A DNA stretch of 64,000 nucleotides. Origin: Musa acuminata AAA Group. Taxonomy: Eukaryota; Streptophyta; Magnoliopsida; Zingiberales; Musaceae. The stretch spans positions 17,116,501 to 17,180,500 of the forward strand of contig NC_088359.1 of NCBI RefSeq assembly GCF_036884655.1, read 5' to 3'. The position numbers and the translations under genes are program-made. This document shows, piece after piece, positions 9,544 to 19,381 of this stretch. Position 1 is the stretch's first letter, and every line of letters begins with the position of its first letter. Below the pieces are notes generated by a model, which worked only from the letters and a program-made list of their open reading frames with translations, had not been told where the DNA came from and did not search any database.

Positions 9544-10327
9544 TAGCGCGTAATGAGCAACTTGCTCGGTGTTGGACTCCTCTTCTTCGGATGCGCTTGA
9601 ATCATCCCACGTTGTCTTGAATGCCTTCTTCTTTGATGTTCTCTTTTTGGCTTGAGGACAATCGTTCTTATAGTGTCTCGGTTTTTTGCATTCATAGCAA
9701 ATCAGTTTTGTTCAAATTTATTTTTTATATTATTCTTAAATCTGTTCTTTTTTAAATATCTTTTTAATTTTTGAGTCAAAAGTGCAATGTCATTGTCACT
9801 GTCCTCATCACTTGATGTTCCTTTCAAGTGGTCTTCTTGTGATTTGAGTGCCATATCCTTCCTGTTCTTTGGAAGGGGGTTCTCGAGCTCGTCATGAGCT
9901 TGACATGTCATTTCGTAGGTCATTAGAGACCCAATGAGTTCTTCAAGAGGGAATGCTTTAAGGTCTTTGGCCTCTTGAATGGCCGTAACTTTTGGATCCC
10001 AACTTTTAGGGAGGGATCTTAAGATTTTAGTTACTAGTTCAAAGTTAGTAAAATCTTTACCAAGAGCTTTGAGTCCATTGATGACATCCGTAAACCGGGT
10101 ATACATGTCTCCGATGGACTCACTTGGTTTCATTCGGAAAAGTTCGTAAGAGTGCACAAGGATGTTGATTTTGGACTCTTTCACTCGGCTAGTGCCTTCA
10201 TGAGTGACCTCAAGAGTTCTCCAAATATCAAAAGCCGAATCACACATTGAAACACGATTAAATTCGTTTTTGTCTAGTGCACAAAACAAGGCATTCATAG
10301 CCTTTGCATTTAAAGCAAAAACCTTCT
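9544..10327 (-). pseudogene. C1 copia gag, C-terminal part
   Basis: This part continues gag from 21780 after the LINE insertion. It holds the UBN2-type gag core (ALNAKAMNALFCAL, then SKINILVHSYELFRMKPSESIGDMY), an acidic and lysine-rich tail, and a stop at 9702-9704. Just beyond, in another frame, is the zinc knuckle (CYECKK) near 9680-9700, so a small indel broke the gag-pol frame. At 10315-10327 lies the left copy of the 13-bp TSD of LINE L-1. An apparent 264-codon reading frame that reaches 10496 is chimeric: its first residues come from the antisense LINE 5' region. Confidence 0.85.
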
Positions 10328-10957
10328 GACCACTATAGCGGCGGCCAGATCTAGGGCGACCACTGTAGCGGCGGCCAGATCTAGGGCGACCACTGTAGTG
10401 GCGACGACACTGTAGCGACGGCCAGATCTCCCTAGGGCGATCTGACTCCTGCAGCGGCGACGACACTGTAGCGGCGACCAGATCTTGGGCGACCATTGTA
10501 GCGGCGGCCAGATCTCCCTAGGGCGATCTGACTTCTGCAGCATCGGCTTTCTCCCACAGGCGACGGGCGACGATACTGTAGCGGCGATCTGAGTTCCTAC
10601 AGCGTCAGCTGTTTCCCAAGGGCGACGGTACTGTAGCGGCGGCGACGAACTGTAGCAGCAACGGTACTGTAGCGGCGACGACACTATAGCGGCGACGAGA
10701 TCTCCCTAGGGCGATCTGACTCCTACAGCGTTGGCTTTCTCTCACGGGCGACGATATTATAGCAACGATCTGATCTCCCTTACAGTAGTGGTGATTGGAT
10801 CTCCTGCAGCGTCGGCTTCTCCCCAAGGGCGACGATACTATAGCGGCGACCAGATCTCCCTAGGGCGACGGTACTGTAGCGGCGATCTGATATATTGCGA
10901 CTGTGGCTTTTCCCTATGGAGACGATTCTATAGCGACGACCAGAAGAGGGATCAAAC
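10328..10957 (+). repeat. LINE L-1 5' region with tandem GC-rich repeats
   Basis: About 630 bases of variant repeats built from the blocks TAGCGGCGACCAGATCT, CCCTAGGGCGATCTGA and CTCCTGCAGCGTCGGC. Many units contain a BglII-like AGATCT core and the palindrome CCCTAGGG. They lie where plant LINEs have their internal promoter. Copy L-2 keeps only about 157 bases of this region (26062-26218). Reading frames on the minus strand across it are repetitive translations, not genes. Confidence 0.85.
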
Positions 10958-12484
10958 ATGGCAGCGACGGCCCCTAGGGCTGGCGACGGTGGCGGGAGGG
11001 TTGATACGATGGTAAGACTCCCTACCGTTAACCCTCAATTTGCTCCTCCTCCATATCCAACCCAGAGAGAAACTCCTTCGACGAAACAGCATCGAAGTAG
11101 GTCGCGCTCTAGATCACGGCAGCCTGCCCTCATTTCCAATGACCCTAGGCCTTGGACTAGCCTCTTCAAGGCTCCGGTTGGAAGTCCAGATCTAAGCTTG
11201 GAATTCATTACTCCAGAAGTTCAGGCTGATAAGAAGATTGCTGTATACGAGACTGCTGATTCAGCAGAGCTTATTGAGACATGGTCTATGGCGATTGTTG
11301 GCTATGTGGTAGGTCTCAAAACATCTTATTTTCCACTATCCTCATTTATCAAAACTCGATGGGGAATATCGTCATTTGATCTTCATATGCTGGAGAACGG
11401 ATTCTTTGTTTGCAAGTTCTACTCTGAAGAAGATTTACAACGGGTCCTCGAAGGATTCTGGACTATTCGCGGCCATCCAATGATTCTACGACGCTGGTCT
11501 CCTGATGTCCGTTTGGAGTTAGATAGCCTACAGTCTATTCCATTATGGGTATCCTTTCAAGGTCTTCCTTTACATCTTTGGAGTCGACGTTTTATTGCAA
11601 AGTTATGCAGCACTCTGGGATAGCCACTCTACATCGACAAAGCAACAGCTGCTCAGACGAGATTAGCATTTGCACGAGCATGTGTACTGGTTTCTTCCGA
11701 CGAAGATCTTCCAAATGAGGTTTTCTATCGTGATCTTGACGGGAAAACTCGGAAGGTACATGTCTCATATTCCTGGAAGCCACAACGATGTCAGCATTGT
11801 TTATCTTTTGGTCATGCAAATGGAGCTTGTCAACAAACTCCAAAACAAATCACAAAGGTCTATCGACCACGTCAAGCGCCTCAGCAACAAAGCGAGTCTT
11901 ATCTAATGGCAGTAGCACCGATGGTGGCGAAGACTATTGAGCATTCCGACTCGCAAGGACAGCACCGCGGACAGAAGGACAAATCCAAAACTATATCTCT
12001 TCCTATAATGTCGGAGCCTTCCACAACAGAGGTTTCCCTTGGTACTAGTGGACAGGAGAAACATAAGTCAGGAACTTCATCTCTTCCAATATCATTGGAT
12101 CCGTCCACAATAACTCAACAAACTCAGGCCCAAACAAATCTCGCCAGCAAGGATATTCTTCCTCAACAAACTCAGGCCACAACAAACATCACCAACAAGG
12201 ATATTCTGTCTCAACAAACTCATGCCCCAACAAACCTCTCTAGCCAGTCTACTCCAACAAGTACTATCCAGGATATTGTGCTGCAACAATCTTATCGTGC
12301 TTCGACAAACCCTGCCAATCAAGACCACATGATTCAAGGTATTTTAAAGTTTAAAAATCTGCAAGCTGTAGATGAAGTGGATAAATATAGGAATAAAGCC
12401 ATAAAAGGTAAGGATATTATGCGGGAGGAAAATACAAAACCGAAGGATAAGAAAAAGGATGGTACAGTCCATCCAAAGTCGTAG
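10958..12484 (+). pseudogene. LINE L-1 ORF1 (gag-like, DUF4283 and CCHC)
   Basis: This encodes the LINE nucleic-acid-binding protein. The order is: a basic arginine-serine-rich N-terminus (about residues 30-50), a DUF4283-like domain (about 80-200, with RWGISSFDLHMLENGFF and WVSFQGLPLHLW), a CCHC knuckle (CQHCLSFGHANGAC), and a glutamine- and threonine-rich tail with a near-repeat (QQTQAQTN, QQTQATTN, QQTHAPTN). A CAG to TAG change at 11621-11623 interrupts the frame after about 221 codons; the rest stays in the same frame to 12484. The homologous copy at 24535-26061 is intact at 508 codons. ORF1 proteins of this type coat LINE RNA. Confidence 0.9.
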
Positions 12485-12522
12485 GATGAATACCTTACCA
12501 CCTTTTCATTTCTTTATTACTG

Positions 12523-13936
12523 ATGAAGATAACATGTTGGAATGTTCGCGGACTTAATAAGCCGGAGAAATGTCGGGAGCTCAACAGAATAATCAAGTCT
12601 GCCGCATGTGATATTGTTATTCTAGTAGAAACGAAAATTAAACAATCACGCGTTCAAGCTCAAAAGAATTTAATATGGCCGGACGCTGAACTGTTTACCA
12701 ATGACTCAAATGAAATTTTTGGTAGAATATGGGTCTTATGGCATCCTAACTCTATTAATGCTTGGTTTATTTCTGCTACTGATCAATTCATTCAACTTAA
12801 GGTAGAGGACAAAAAGAATGGCTGTCAATTCAATCTCACTGGTATATATGCTTCAAATAGTATGCAAGAAAGAAATACTCTTTGGTCTGACCTGACTAAT
12901 ATTGCAAATGGCTGTCTCAATGTACCTTGGATTGTTCTTGGAGACTTTAACACTGTTCGGTACACAAATGAAAAAGAGGGGGGTAGACAACTTTCAGAAA
13001 GCCAGCTTCAAAGTTTTAATGATTACATTGACACTGCAGCTTTGTTTGATATGAAATCTGTGGGTAATTGGCTCTCCTGGAGTAATCAAGGTGCTGCTAA
13101 CAGAAAAATAATGGCTCGACTTGATAGGTGTTTGATTAATCATGAATGGTTAACAGTTTATCCAGATTCACTTCTTGAGTATGGTGCTCCTTTATTTTCT
13201 GACCATTCTTTAATGTATATACACGTAGACAAAGCGACACCAAGAGGCAAGAAACCGTTTAGATTCTTTAACATGTGGAGTACTAATCCTCAATTTCTTG
13301 ATGTTATCAGATCTGCTTGGAATGCTAATGTGCATGGATCCCCCCCTTACATCTTATGTCAAAAGCTCAAAGCCTGTAAAGCAGCACTAAAGGAGTGGAA
13401 TACAAATACCTTTGGCAATATTATCACCACAGTTCAATTTTGCAGGAAGGAACTAATGTCATTGCAACATGAGCTGCAACTTCAGCCAAATGATGAGAAT
13501 ATTATCTACAAAGAGACAGAAGCCAGAAATAACTTCATGCAAGCCTTAAAACAGGAGGAAAGTTTTGCAAAGCAGAAGTCTCGACAGCATTGGCTTACAC
13601 TAGGAGATTCCAATACTAAATTTTTCTATGCTTCAATTGCTACTCGAAGGGCTGTTAACCGTATCAACAAATGCAGAGACAAAGATGATAATCTTATTGA
13701 GAATTTAGATGAGGTTAAAGCACACACGGAGCAATTTTTTTATTCCTTACTCAATCAAGCTGGGAAAACTAATAACATTCATGTGGAGCCGACTAGAAAA
13801 CTTGATTCGAAAGCTATTTCAATCCTCAATGCCCCAATTACAAACGACGAAAATGTATGTGTTGTCTTTAAGTCACCAAAGCACAAAAGCCCAGGTCCAG
13901 ATGGATTTCCAGCTGAATTTTATCAAACTGCTTGGT
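12523..13936 (+). pseudogene. LINE L-1 ORF2, endonuclease and start of RT
   Basis: ORF2 starts with MKITCWNVRG, 38 bases after the ORF1 stop. The apurinic-type endonuclease has N7, E36 (VETKI), GDFN at residues 140-143 and SDH at 226-228, so the catalytic set looks complete. A linker follows, then the RT entry motif SPGPDGFPAEFYQTAW. The frame is cut at 13936 by A1; the last bases, TTGGT (13932-13936), are the left copy of its TSD. This half has no internal stop. Continuing the frame into A1 adds a spurious tail up to 14067. Confidence 0.92.
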
Positions 13937-14374
13937 TGTTAGAACCCTTGCAGATTCTAAACTTGGGGTTGATCTCTTTAGGGGATCGGCCTCCTTGGAA
14001 CTCTATAGGGGTTCCTCCCTCCAAGTTGCTGCTCAAAGGCTGCAGAAAAGATTCATCTATTGCTTAAGAAAAGAGAAGGAATACATGGCTATTTATAGGG
14101 CTTCTAAACCCTAACTCATAATAGGACTCCTACTTAAGACTCTTACTTCTAACTAACTCCTAATAGGACTCCTACTCAAGACTCGTATTCCCTTACAACT
14201 CCTAATTCTTCTCTAAGAAAAAACCTCCTACATGAATGCCCCTCACAATTAGGACTCTCCTAGCTAGAGTCCTAACAGAATGTCCCTCTCAATTAGGACT
14301 CTCCTAGCTAGAGTCCTAACATTTTTACATGATTGTCGCTCTCAATTAGGACTCTCCAAGCTAGAGTCCTAACA
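13937..14374 (-). repeat. A1 3' LTR
   Basis: A 438-bp LTR running from TGTTAGAACCC to CCTAACA. It has a minus-strand TATA box at 14090-14097 (CCTATAAATAG). At its right-hand end, roughly 54-bp units repeat, each ending in the sequence of the LTR tip. The purine-rich strand immediately inside (14375-14388) is the probable polypurine tract. Confidence 0.93.
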
Positions 14375-14391
14375 GACCCGCCCTCTTCAAA

Positions 14392-16353
14392 TCAGCCTTG
14401 TCCTCGAGGCTGATGATTCATGAATTCTGGGAATTTGATCTTCAAGTCGTCATAGTTCTCCCAAGTGGCATCTTCTTTTGGTAGGTTTGCCCACTGTATT
14501 AGCACTTCATTAGTGGGTCGTCGTCGTCGAGTCACGATCCATCGATCAATAATGGCACTTGGCTGGGTCTGGAGTTCTCTTTGGGTAGTCATATTTGGTG
14601 GGTGGCTTTGGGCTGTCTCCAAGCACCTGTTTAAAACTTCCGGTTGGCTGTTGGTTTGTGGGTGATATGTCGTACTCCTTTTTAATTTAGTACCCTGCAT
14701 ATAGAATAACTTTGTCCAAAATCTGCTATTGAAGATGCAAGTAGAATTTGTCACAAGCACAATGCGTCCCTTATAGTGTAATTCTTTTGAGTCCCAATTG
14801 TAATGAGCCATGGGGCTTGGTGCTTCCTCCAATTTTTTTATAATCTTACTAGTATCTGAATCTTCCTGCCATTCCATCTTAATATCCTCAAGGAAGTCGC
14901 TGGTCAAAAGTGAAACGGTCGAAACTTCAACTTGCTCAGGTAGCTGCGAAAGCGCATCTGCAAGAACATTCTCTTTCCCCTTTTTGTAAGTTATTTCAAA
15001 ATCAAATCCAAGAAGTTTTGTTACCCATTTTTGCTGCTCGGGGGAAGATATCTTCTGCTCCAAGAGATATTTTAGGCTTTTATGGTCGGTCTTGATTTGA
15101 AAGTAACGCCTGATCAAGTACAATCTCCACCTCGTTGCTGCGCGCACAATGGCGAGCATCTCCTTATCATATGTTGACATATTTTGATCGAAGGGAGATA
15201 ATGTCATGCTAGTGTATGTGAGTGGTCGACCATCTTGCATGAGAATGGCTCCAATTATGACTCCAAATGTGTCGGCCTCAATAATGAAGGGTCGGTTGAA
15301 ATATGGTAGTGTTAGCACCGGCATCGTTGTCATGGCTGCCTTATGTTTGTCGAAGGTAGCGGAGGCTCTGTCCAACCATTGGAAGACATCTTTTTCTAGT
15401 AAGGAAGTAAGTGGTGCACTGATCTTTCCATAGTTTTTCACGAACTTGCGGTAGTAGCCTGTTAAACCCAGAAAGCCATGTAGCAATTTTATGTTTCTCG
15501 AGGTCGGCCAGTTTTGTATTGCTCCAATTTTGAAGGGGTCCACTGCCACACCTTCCTCTGATATGATATGCCCAAGATATTCCACCTTTTGTTGAAGAAA
15601 GTAAAAATTCGTGGTTGTTGTGTGTTCAAAAGGTGGTTTTCCATATGTCTTCTTCGCATGCTCGTATTTGATGATACCCGGATCAAAGGTCCAGCTTTGT
15701 AAAGATTTGTGCTCCCTTTCATCTAGCAATTCATCTACTATTGGAATAAAGAATTTGTCCTTGATGATTATGCCATCGAGAGCTCGGTAATCAACACATA
15801 TTCGCCTTGTTCCGTCCTTCTTGCGTACAAGTTGCACCGGCGAAGAGTAGAGGTTGCAACTTGGCTGAATAACTCCTGTTTCGAGCATCTCTTTTATAAT
15901 CCTTTCTATTTCATCCTTCTGGAGATGTGGATACTGATATGGCTGAACATTTGCTGAAGATTTGCCTGGAAGAATCATTATACAATGATCATGCCGATAG
16001 GTAAGAGGTAGGTTGCGCGGTTCGTCAAATATATTTGAAAATTCAGCAAGCAAAGGAAGTAGATTTGGATCTTCAAATTCTGTTGGCTCTCCCTTAGTTT
16101 GCTGCTCAAGTTGTACCAAAAAGCCGCTGCATGCTTTATGCAAAACATTCTCCATTTGTTGTGTGCAAATCGTTGTTATGTCGCCCCCACGTTTCCCGTG
16201 CAATGTCACTTGTTTCTCCTTACTGTAAAATTTCATAATTAGTTTCATAAAATTCCACGAAATATCACCTAATGTCGTCAACCATTTAATTCTGAGCATG
16301 GCCTCATGATTGTTAAGAGGGAGAAGGAAGAAATATGCAATTATCTCTTGGTC
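14392..16353 (-). pseudogene. A1 pol: RT (palm deleted), RNase H, truncated integrase, chromodomain
   Basis: The open part runs 635 codons from the methionine at 16299. RT fingers lie at about 120-194 ([27 protein letters not shown]). Residues 195-231 make no RT sense in this frame. RT resumes with [12 protein letters not shown] (239-250). There is no YxDD catalytic motif. RNase H looks complete (D343, E380, D405). The integrase part (about 500-562) lacks the HHCC finger and the first two acidic residues but keeps a [12 protein letters not shown] block with E554. A chromodomain-like end follows (VLIQWANLPKEDATWENYDD, about 599-618). The frame continues upstream to gag but for one TAG at 16354-16356. 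It is shorter than an autonomous chromodomain element's pol by an estimated 300 or more residues. Confidence 0.9.
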
Positions 16354-17583
16354 CTACAGCAATAGTTTCTCCTGCAAGCGCCTATGATCACAATTCAAAA
16401 TCCGTCCGTCGGTGACCTTAACATCAAACATGCAGCGATTCTCGATAGGTAATGATATCCGAATAGCAAGCTTACTATTTAGGAAGTTAGTAGTACTGCC
16501 CGTGTCGATGAGAACAGTGATTGGTTGTTGTTTGAGAAGGCCTCCAATTTTCATCGTTTGCGGGTTTGAGTAGCTAGCTAGTTTATGTACCGTAACTTCG
16601 GTCGGTTGTGGCTCTTCTTCTGCATCTTCTTCTTCATGTTCAAGGCTCTCTTTTGGATGTTCAATGACCTCTTCTTCTATCGGTTCAATCATAAGAAGTC
16701 CCCCTTTACTACAGCGATGCTTACGGCTCCACGGCTCGTCACAATGCCAACATAATAACCCCTTCGCATATCGCTCCCGAAGCTCTTCCCTTGTTAACCT
16801 CTTTAGTGTAGGGACTTGGTCGATAGTAGGGGGGGCTAAGGGCTTCAATATTACTGGTTGAGGAGAGACCCTAGTCCTCCGAGCTTCATGGTTCAATTGT
16901 TCCTCTTGATGTCGTGCGAAAGAGATGGCTGCCATAAGCGTATACGGTTGTCGCGCTTTAACTTCTCCTCGGATCTCCGGCTTCAAGCCCTCAATGAAGG
17001 TCCACAATAGCTGTTTTTGAGACCAATCATGAGTTTGATTAGATAACCTTTCAAACCTGGTTTGGTACTCCTGAATGGTGGAGGTTTGTTGGATCTTTGC
17101 TAGTTGTTCGTCAATATTCTCATAATCGGTTGGTCTGAAGCGAATCAGCAGTCCTTCTTTGAATTGTCGCCATGAAAGGACTCCATAAGTATGTTCAAAC
17201 CAGTCAAACCACTGTATAGCATCCCCTTCAAGATGTATAGCTGCAATTATCACCATAGATACATCCGTGATTTTGTGGTACCGAAAATATCGCTCCGCGC
17301 GTGAGATCCAACCAATCGGGTCTCCTTCTTCCCATCTAGGGAAGTCCACTCTCAAGCATGGATAGTTGGGGTTGGTCATAGAGCTTCCCCTCTCTTGGAA
17401 GTCATATCTTTGGGGTTGGTGTGATTGGGCAAAGCTCTCTCCTTGATGTGATTTCTTCGGGCTTAGTGGTCGGCCAAATTTGAGTTCGGTAAAGAGCATC
17501 CGAATCTTATCCTCCATTCGCGCCTCCAAGGCTTCGAATTTAGCATCGATTGCCTCCTTAGATGCCATAGTATATGCCTCCAA
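16354..17583 (-). pseudogene. A1 gag and protease
   Basis: A 409-codon frame in phase with pol, beginning near [14 protein letters not shown]. It encodes a retrotransposon gag domain ([20 protein letters not shown] through [13 protein letters not shown]), a knuckle of the CX2CX7HXC form ([14 protein letters not shown]) seen in chromodomain Ty3-gypsy elements, an acidic linker, and protease with DTGSTTNF near residue 360. It stops at a CAG to TAG codon at 16354-16356, beyond which the same frame continues into pol, so the original product was a single Gag-Pro-Pol. The gag may once have started further upstream; see the leader entry. Confidence 0.9.
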
Positions 17584-18883
17584 ATCTATGATGTTAAGAT
17601 CTCTCTTTTGTTGTCAGGTTAAAGGCATGTATAGGTTGAGAGAAGTGATGGTCGAAAGGGTTGGTGGATTGGTGGATGTAGGCTACGATTTAGGCTTGTT
17701 TTGGGGCAGTTTTGGGTGCAGTTTGAGGGTGTGGTTTAGTAGCGTTTTAGGGCTGTGGTTGAAAGTTTTGGATCTGTGGTAGATGGTAGCAAAGGTTTGA
17801 CAGAAATCCGTGGAAGTTGCAGCAAGTATGTGCTGTCTTGTAAGAGTAGAATTGTCGTCGAAGAAACAACGGTTTTTCGACGTAATTTCCACCAAAAACT
17901 TGAGAGAATTGAGGAGGGAATTGATAGCAAAATCACAGTTTATATGACAGCAAGGATATTTAATTTAATCAAGAAAATTTGGGCAGTATAACAGCAAGGA
18001 AATTGGTGCAAATTGCAATTGCAGAATTATCGTCGAAAAATTTTAGCGGGTTACGATGAAAATTTGCAGCAACATAAAATCGTTTTTAGAGATGAATTTC
18101 TTAATAGATCAATCTTAGATGGAAGCCAAGATGATCTATGAAGTGTATAAGAAATTTCATTCAAAAAAGATTGCAAATAGATGGGTTAAGGCAACGATAT
18201 GCAGCTGAAAATTTCTGCAGCATAGATTTTCAAGTCAGATTGGACATAAAAGATCAGTAGTTTATATTGAGAATATTTCGATGAAACCAAAGGGAAATCT
18301 ACTGTTAAGAAGTGTCAAAGATGTCATAAAAATTTCGTAGAAATTTGGATAGAAAAAAGCACAGTAGCAAGATCAAACAGATGGTGCTATGCGGCTTGAA
18401 TTATGCAATTCAAGTGCAGCAGATTGGACATAAAAGATCAGTAGTTTATATTGAGAATTTTTTGATGAAACCAAAGGGAAATCCACTGTTAAGAAGTGTC
18501 AAAGATGTTATAAAAATTTCGTAGAAATTTGGATAAAAAAGCAGAGTAGCAAGATCAAACAGATGGTGCTATGCGTCTGGAATTCTGCAATGTATCTTTC
18601 GTCGTATAGATGAAAACTTTGTGACGAAAAGTTTATGCAGCAATATAGGAACGATTTTTTTTTTTTTTTTGGATTTTCGAATAAGGATAACTAAATTGCA
18701 GCAGCAGTAAGGTAGGAAACCAGAACCTGTTGCAATTCACGGGGGGATCAAAGGATGATCCGTGGTGGTGGAGATGATGACGGAATTCGGTGACGATATT
18801 TTAAGCAATTGTGGGAATTGCTTTGGATGGTTGTAGAGGGTTGATGGATGGCTGTGGAAGGGCAGCGAGACGCCAAGAACGCT
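17584..18883 (-). other. A1 5' leader
   Basis: About 1.3 kb lies between PBS and gag. On the coding strand, just before gag (17683-17895), is a short frame beginning MVEITSKNRC that in A0 (39042-39725) runs unbroken into gag. In A1 a stop separates them near 17615. Further out, a roughly 184-bp unit is tandemly duplicated (starts near 18236 and 18420), as in A0. There is a T-run at 18657-18671. I see no other gene. Confidence 0.75.
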
Positions 18884-18895
18884 GCTCTGATACCA
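18884..18895 (-). other. A1 primer-binding site (initiator tRNA-Met type)
   Basis: The minus strand reads TGGTATCAGAGC, two bases from the 5' LTR that starts at 18898. It is intact in this copy and in A0 (40722-40733), so priming capacity is preserved although the encoded RT is defective. Confidence 0.92.
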
Positions 18896-18897
18896 GG

Positions 18898-19381
18898 TGT
18901 TAGAACCCTTGCAGATTCTAAACTTGGGGTTGATCTCTTTAGGGGATCGGCCTCCTTGGAACTCTATAGGGGTTCCTCCCTCCAAGTTGCTACTCAAAGG
19001 CTGCAGAAAAGATTCATCTATTGCTTAAGAAAAGAGAAGGAATACATGGCTATTTATAGGGCTTCTAAACCCTAACTCATAATAGGACTCCTACTTAAGA
19101 CTCTTACTTCTAACCAGCTCCTAATAGGACTCCTACTCAAGACTCCTATTCCCTTACAACTCCTAATTCTTCTCTAAGAAAAAACCTCCTACATGAATGC
19201 CCCTCACAATTAGGACTCTCCTAGCTAGAGTCCTAACAGAATGTCCCTCTCAATTAGGACTCTCCTAGCTAGAGTCCTAACATTTTTACATGATTGTCCC
19301 TCTCAATTAGGACTCTCCAAGCTAGAGTTTTTTACATGATTGTCCCTCTCAATTAGGACTCTCCAAGCTAGAGTCCTAACA
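18898..19381 (-). repeat. A1 5' LTR
   Basis: A 484-bp LTR with a minus-strand TATA box at 19051-19058. It is nearly identical to the 3' LTR but longer by 46 bp, because a block including TTTACATGATTGTCC and CTCCAAGCTAGAG is duplicated at 19280-19376. As both LTRs are identical at insertion, the duplication or its loss in the other LTR came later. Confidence 0.93.

Larger units (their letters stand above)
13937..19381 (-). mobile_element. Complete family-A Ty3-gypsy element A1
   Basis: A 5445-bp element with both LTRs (13937-14374 and 18898-19381), a PBS (18884-18895), a polypurine tract beside the 3' LTR, a single gag-pro-pol frame (17583-14392), and TSD TTGGT at 13932-13936 and 19382-19386. 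It is the youngest layer of the nest, being inside LINE L-1 inside copia C1 inside A0. It is structurally complete at its ends but lacks the RT palm and most of the integrase core, so it cannot be autonomous. The LTRs are almost identical apart from a 46-bp tandem duplication in the 5' copy. Confidence 0.94.

Noticed and set aside
13932..14114. Frames such as MVVRTLADSKLGVDLFRGSASLELYRG recurring at 18848, 40686, 52921 and 54553
   Set aside because: They are plus-strand translations of the family-A LTR and recur only because the LTR does.
18657..18671. T-run at 18657-18671 as a LINE poly(A) on the minus strand
   Set aside because: No LINE tail sequence follows it, and the same position in A0 (40500-40508) has a shorter T-run, so it is a leader homopolymer of family A.
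18884..18895. TGGTATCAGAGC motifs as possible tRNA fragments or genes
   Set aside because: Only the 12-base primer-binding site is present beside each LTR; no tRNA cloverleaf surrounds it.
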